23,845 bases of DNA from Bacillota bacterium (GTDB lineage: Bacteria; Bacillota; Clostridia; Tissierellales; Peptoniphilaceae): assembly GCA_023443025.1 (NCBI GenBank), contig JAEZWM010000029.1, positions 1-23,845 on the forward strand. The letters run 5' to 3'. How positions within the stretch are numbered: position 1 is the stretch's first letter; the number at the start of each line of letters is the position of its first letter. The notes below the pieces were generated by a model that was not told where the DNA came from, searched no databases, and saw only the letters and a list, made by a program, of their open reading frames with translations. This document shows, piece after piece, positions 22,854 through 23,845 of this stretch. A program made the translations under genes and the position numbers.

Positions 22854-23791
22854 AGTATTACACCGCCACTGAGTATAAAGTAAATAATATAAAGAATAAA
22901 AAACAATATTTCTGTACGATACATTATTCTTATCGTATCGTCTATATCCTTGGCTCTGACCGGTCTTATTGAATCGCCGATATATGGTTTTTCAACATAT
23001 ATGTTTTCGTAGAATGAACCTCCACCCAGTTCAATATTCAATAGTCCTGCTACAGTGCTTTCCGGGTAACCTGCGTTTGGACTGCTATGTTTAGCATGAT
23101 CCCTCATTGTAATCTTAAGTCCATTTCTCATATCAAAAGAGAAGACGGAAGAGACTATCATAAGCAGGGAGGTAAGTCTTGCAGGAATTATATTTACCAA
23201 ATCATCAATTTTCGCAGGGAAGTATCCAAGGTCTTCATATTTTGAATTTTTATAGCCCAGCATGGAGTCCATGGTATTGATCATCTTATAAGCAAATGCA
23301 AAAGGTACTCCGAATAGTAGATAAAAAAGTGGAGCTATGATTCCATCTGATGTGTTTTCCGCAATTGTTTCAACACATGCTCTAATGATGCCATTTATGC
23401 TTAGTTTATCGGTATTTCTACCCACAATATATCTAAGCCTCTGCCTACCTCTTTCTACGGAGATCTTCATCTCTTTTTTTACTTCTCGTGCTTCTTTAGA
23501 TAGTGATTTTGCTGCAATTGTAGTATATGCCAGATGAATAGACACGACTAGTTGTAGATACTTATTAAAAGATAGGAAATCCAAAAGATAGTATATACCA
23601 AAGTAAGCCAAGGAGACATTTAGCATTACGATAAATAGACCACCGAGCTTTAATGCTGTGGCAGTCTTGCATATCTTTCTAATTAACTTGTCTTCCATAG
23701 AGATTATTCCACCCATAAGCCTAACGGGATGGGGGAAATTCTCCGGATCTCCTAAAATCCAATCAGCTATTATTGCAGCTATTATAACCAT
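22850..23791 (-). CDS. cbiB: Adenosylcobinamide-phosphate synthase CbiB
   Basis: CbiB is the membrane enzyme that attaches aminopropanol phosphate to adenosylcobyric acid. The 313-residue protein has several hydrophobic segments and the family motifs ADWILGDPENFPHPVRLMG at the N-terminus, ENTSDGIIAPLFY, and SPNAGYPESTVAGLLNIELG in the C-terminal half. The start ATG 23791 has GAGG six bases upstream. That site lies within the last codons of the preceding cobyric acid synthase frame. A TTG four codons earlier (23803) is less likely because it overlaps the site. It ends with a four-base overlap with cobD, whose product supplies its substrate. Confidence 0.95.
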   Translation of the reverse strand: MVIIAAIIADWILGDPENFPHPVRLMGGIISMEDKLIRKICKTATALKLGGLFIVMLNVSLAYFGIYYLLDFLSFNKYLQLVVSIHLAYTTIAAKSLSKEAREVKKEMKISVERGRQRLRYIVGRNTDKLSINGIIRACVETIAENTSDGIIAPLFYLLFGVPFAFAYKMINTMDSMLGYKNSKYEDLGYFPAKIDDLVNIIPARLTSLLMIVSSVFSFDMRNGLKITMRDHAKHSSPNAGYPESTVAGLLNIELGGGSFYENIYVEKPYIGDSIRPVRAKDIDDTIRIMYRTEILFFILYIIYFILSGGVIL

Positions 23792-23792
23792 A

Positions 23793-23845
23793 CTATTCCT
23801 CAATTAATTTATATATATATTCCATATCTAAATTTTCTTTTACTA
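23793..23845 (-). CDS. cbiP: C-terminal end of a probable cobyric acid synthase CbiP/CobQ (partial)
   Basis: From the right edge the minus strand reads VKENLDMEYIYKLIEE and then TAG at 23795-23793. The pattern V-(K/R)-E-(N/H)-L-D-M-x-x-(I/L)-Y is how cobyric acid synthases usually end. The stop is one base before the cbiB ATG, and CbiP makes the substrate of CbiB, so the operon order fits. The evidence is only 16 residues plus context. Confidence 0.65.
   Translation of the reverse strand, partial: VKENLDMEYIYKLIEE

Overview
The window looks like a piece of chromosome from a low-GC, Gram-positive anaerobe of the Clostridia/Tissierellia type. The evidence is the AT-rich sequence, strong AGGAGG-like ribosome sites, Firmicute-style regulation (an arginine-type T-box leader and a PyrR-type RNA element), a lipoprotein ModA, and genes for molybdenum cofactor, 2-selenouridine tRNA and cobalamin. 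I see no phage, transposon, CRISPR, tRNA or rRNA. No gene is obviously broken. Genes at both ends are cut by the window edge.

Layout. (1) 1-1112, minus: a glycosyltransferase, complete except perhaps for the last base of its stop codon. (2) 1320-7336, plus: one compact molybdenum operon behind a clear sigma-A-type promoter. It holds a MoeA-like molybdopterin-binding protein, moaC, moaA, a MOSC-MogA fusion and modABC, and closes with an intrinsic terminator. (3) 7498-8559, plus: a secreted D-Ala-D-Ala carboxypeptidase. It faces a minus-strand pair, mnmH (tRNA 2-selenouridine synthase) and an unrecognised 47-residue basic protein. The two units share a bidirectional terminator. (4) 9956-11218, plus: a uracil permease with a PyrR-binding element against its ribosome site. 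Its promoter is back to back with that of mnmH. (5) 11314-12654, minus: brnQ. (6) 12891-15543, plus: a membrane-anchored DUF4015 putative glycoside hydrolase and an acyl-ACP thioesterase, with a hairpin between them. (7) 15674-20053, plus: promoter, T-box leader, argG, argH and an NhaC-superfamily transporter with no terminator in between. (8) 20174-21265, plus: a second glycosyltransferase. (9) 21524-23845, minus: the end of a cobalamin operon, with the last 16 codons of a probable cobyric acid synthase, cbiB, cobD and a small cysteine-rich protein.

How the genes fit together. The operon in (2) imports molybdate and carries out the first and late steps of molybdopterin synthesis. MoaD/MoaE and a full-length MoeA are not here and must be encoded elsewhere. 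mnmH shows that the cell uses selenium, which together with the Mo genes would fit a selenium/molybdenum enzyme physiology, but no such enzyme is in the window. argGH convert citrulline to arginine under T-box control, and the attached NhaC-type carrier is a candidate amino-acid transporter. CbiP-CbiB-CobD assemble the cobinamide side chain.

I found no clearly new multi-gene system. The most interesting leads are the 47-residue protein behind mnmH, the PyrR element placed for translational rather than attenuation control, the transporter in the T-box operon, and the hairpin covering the thioesterase start.
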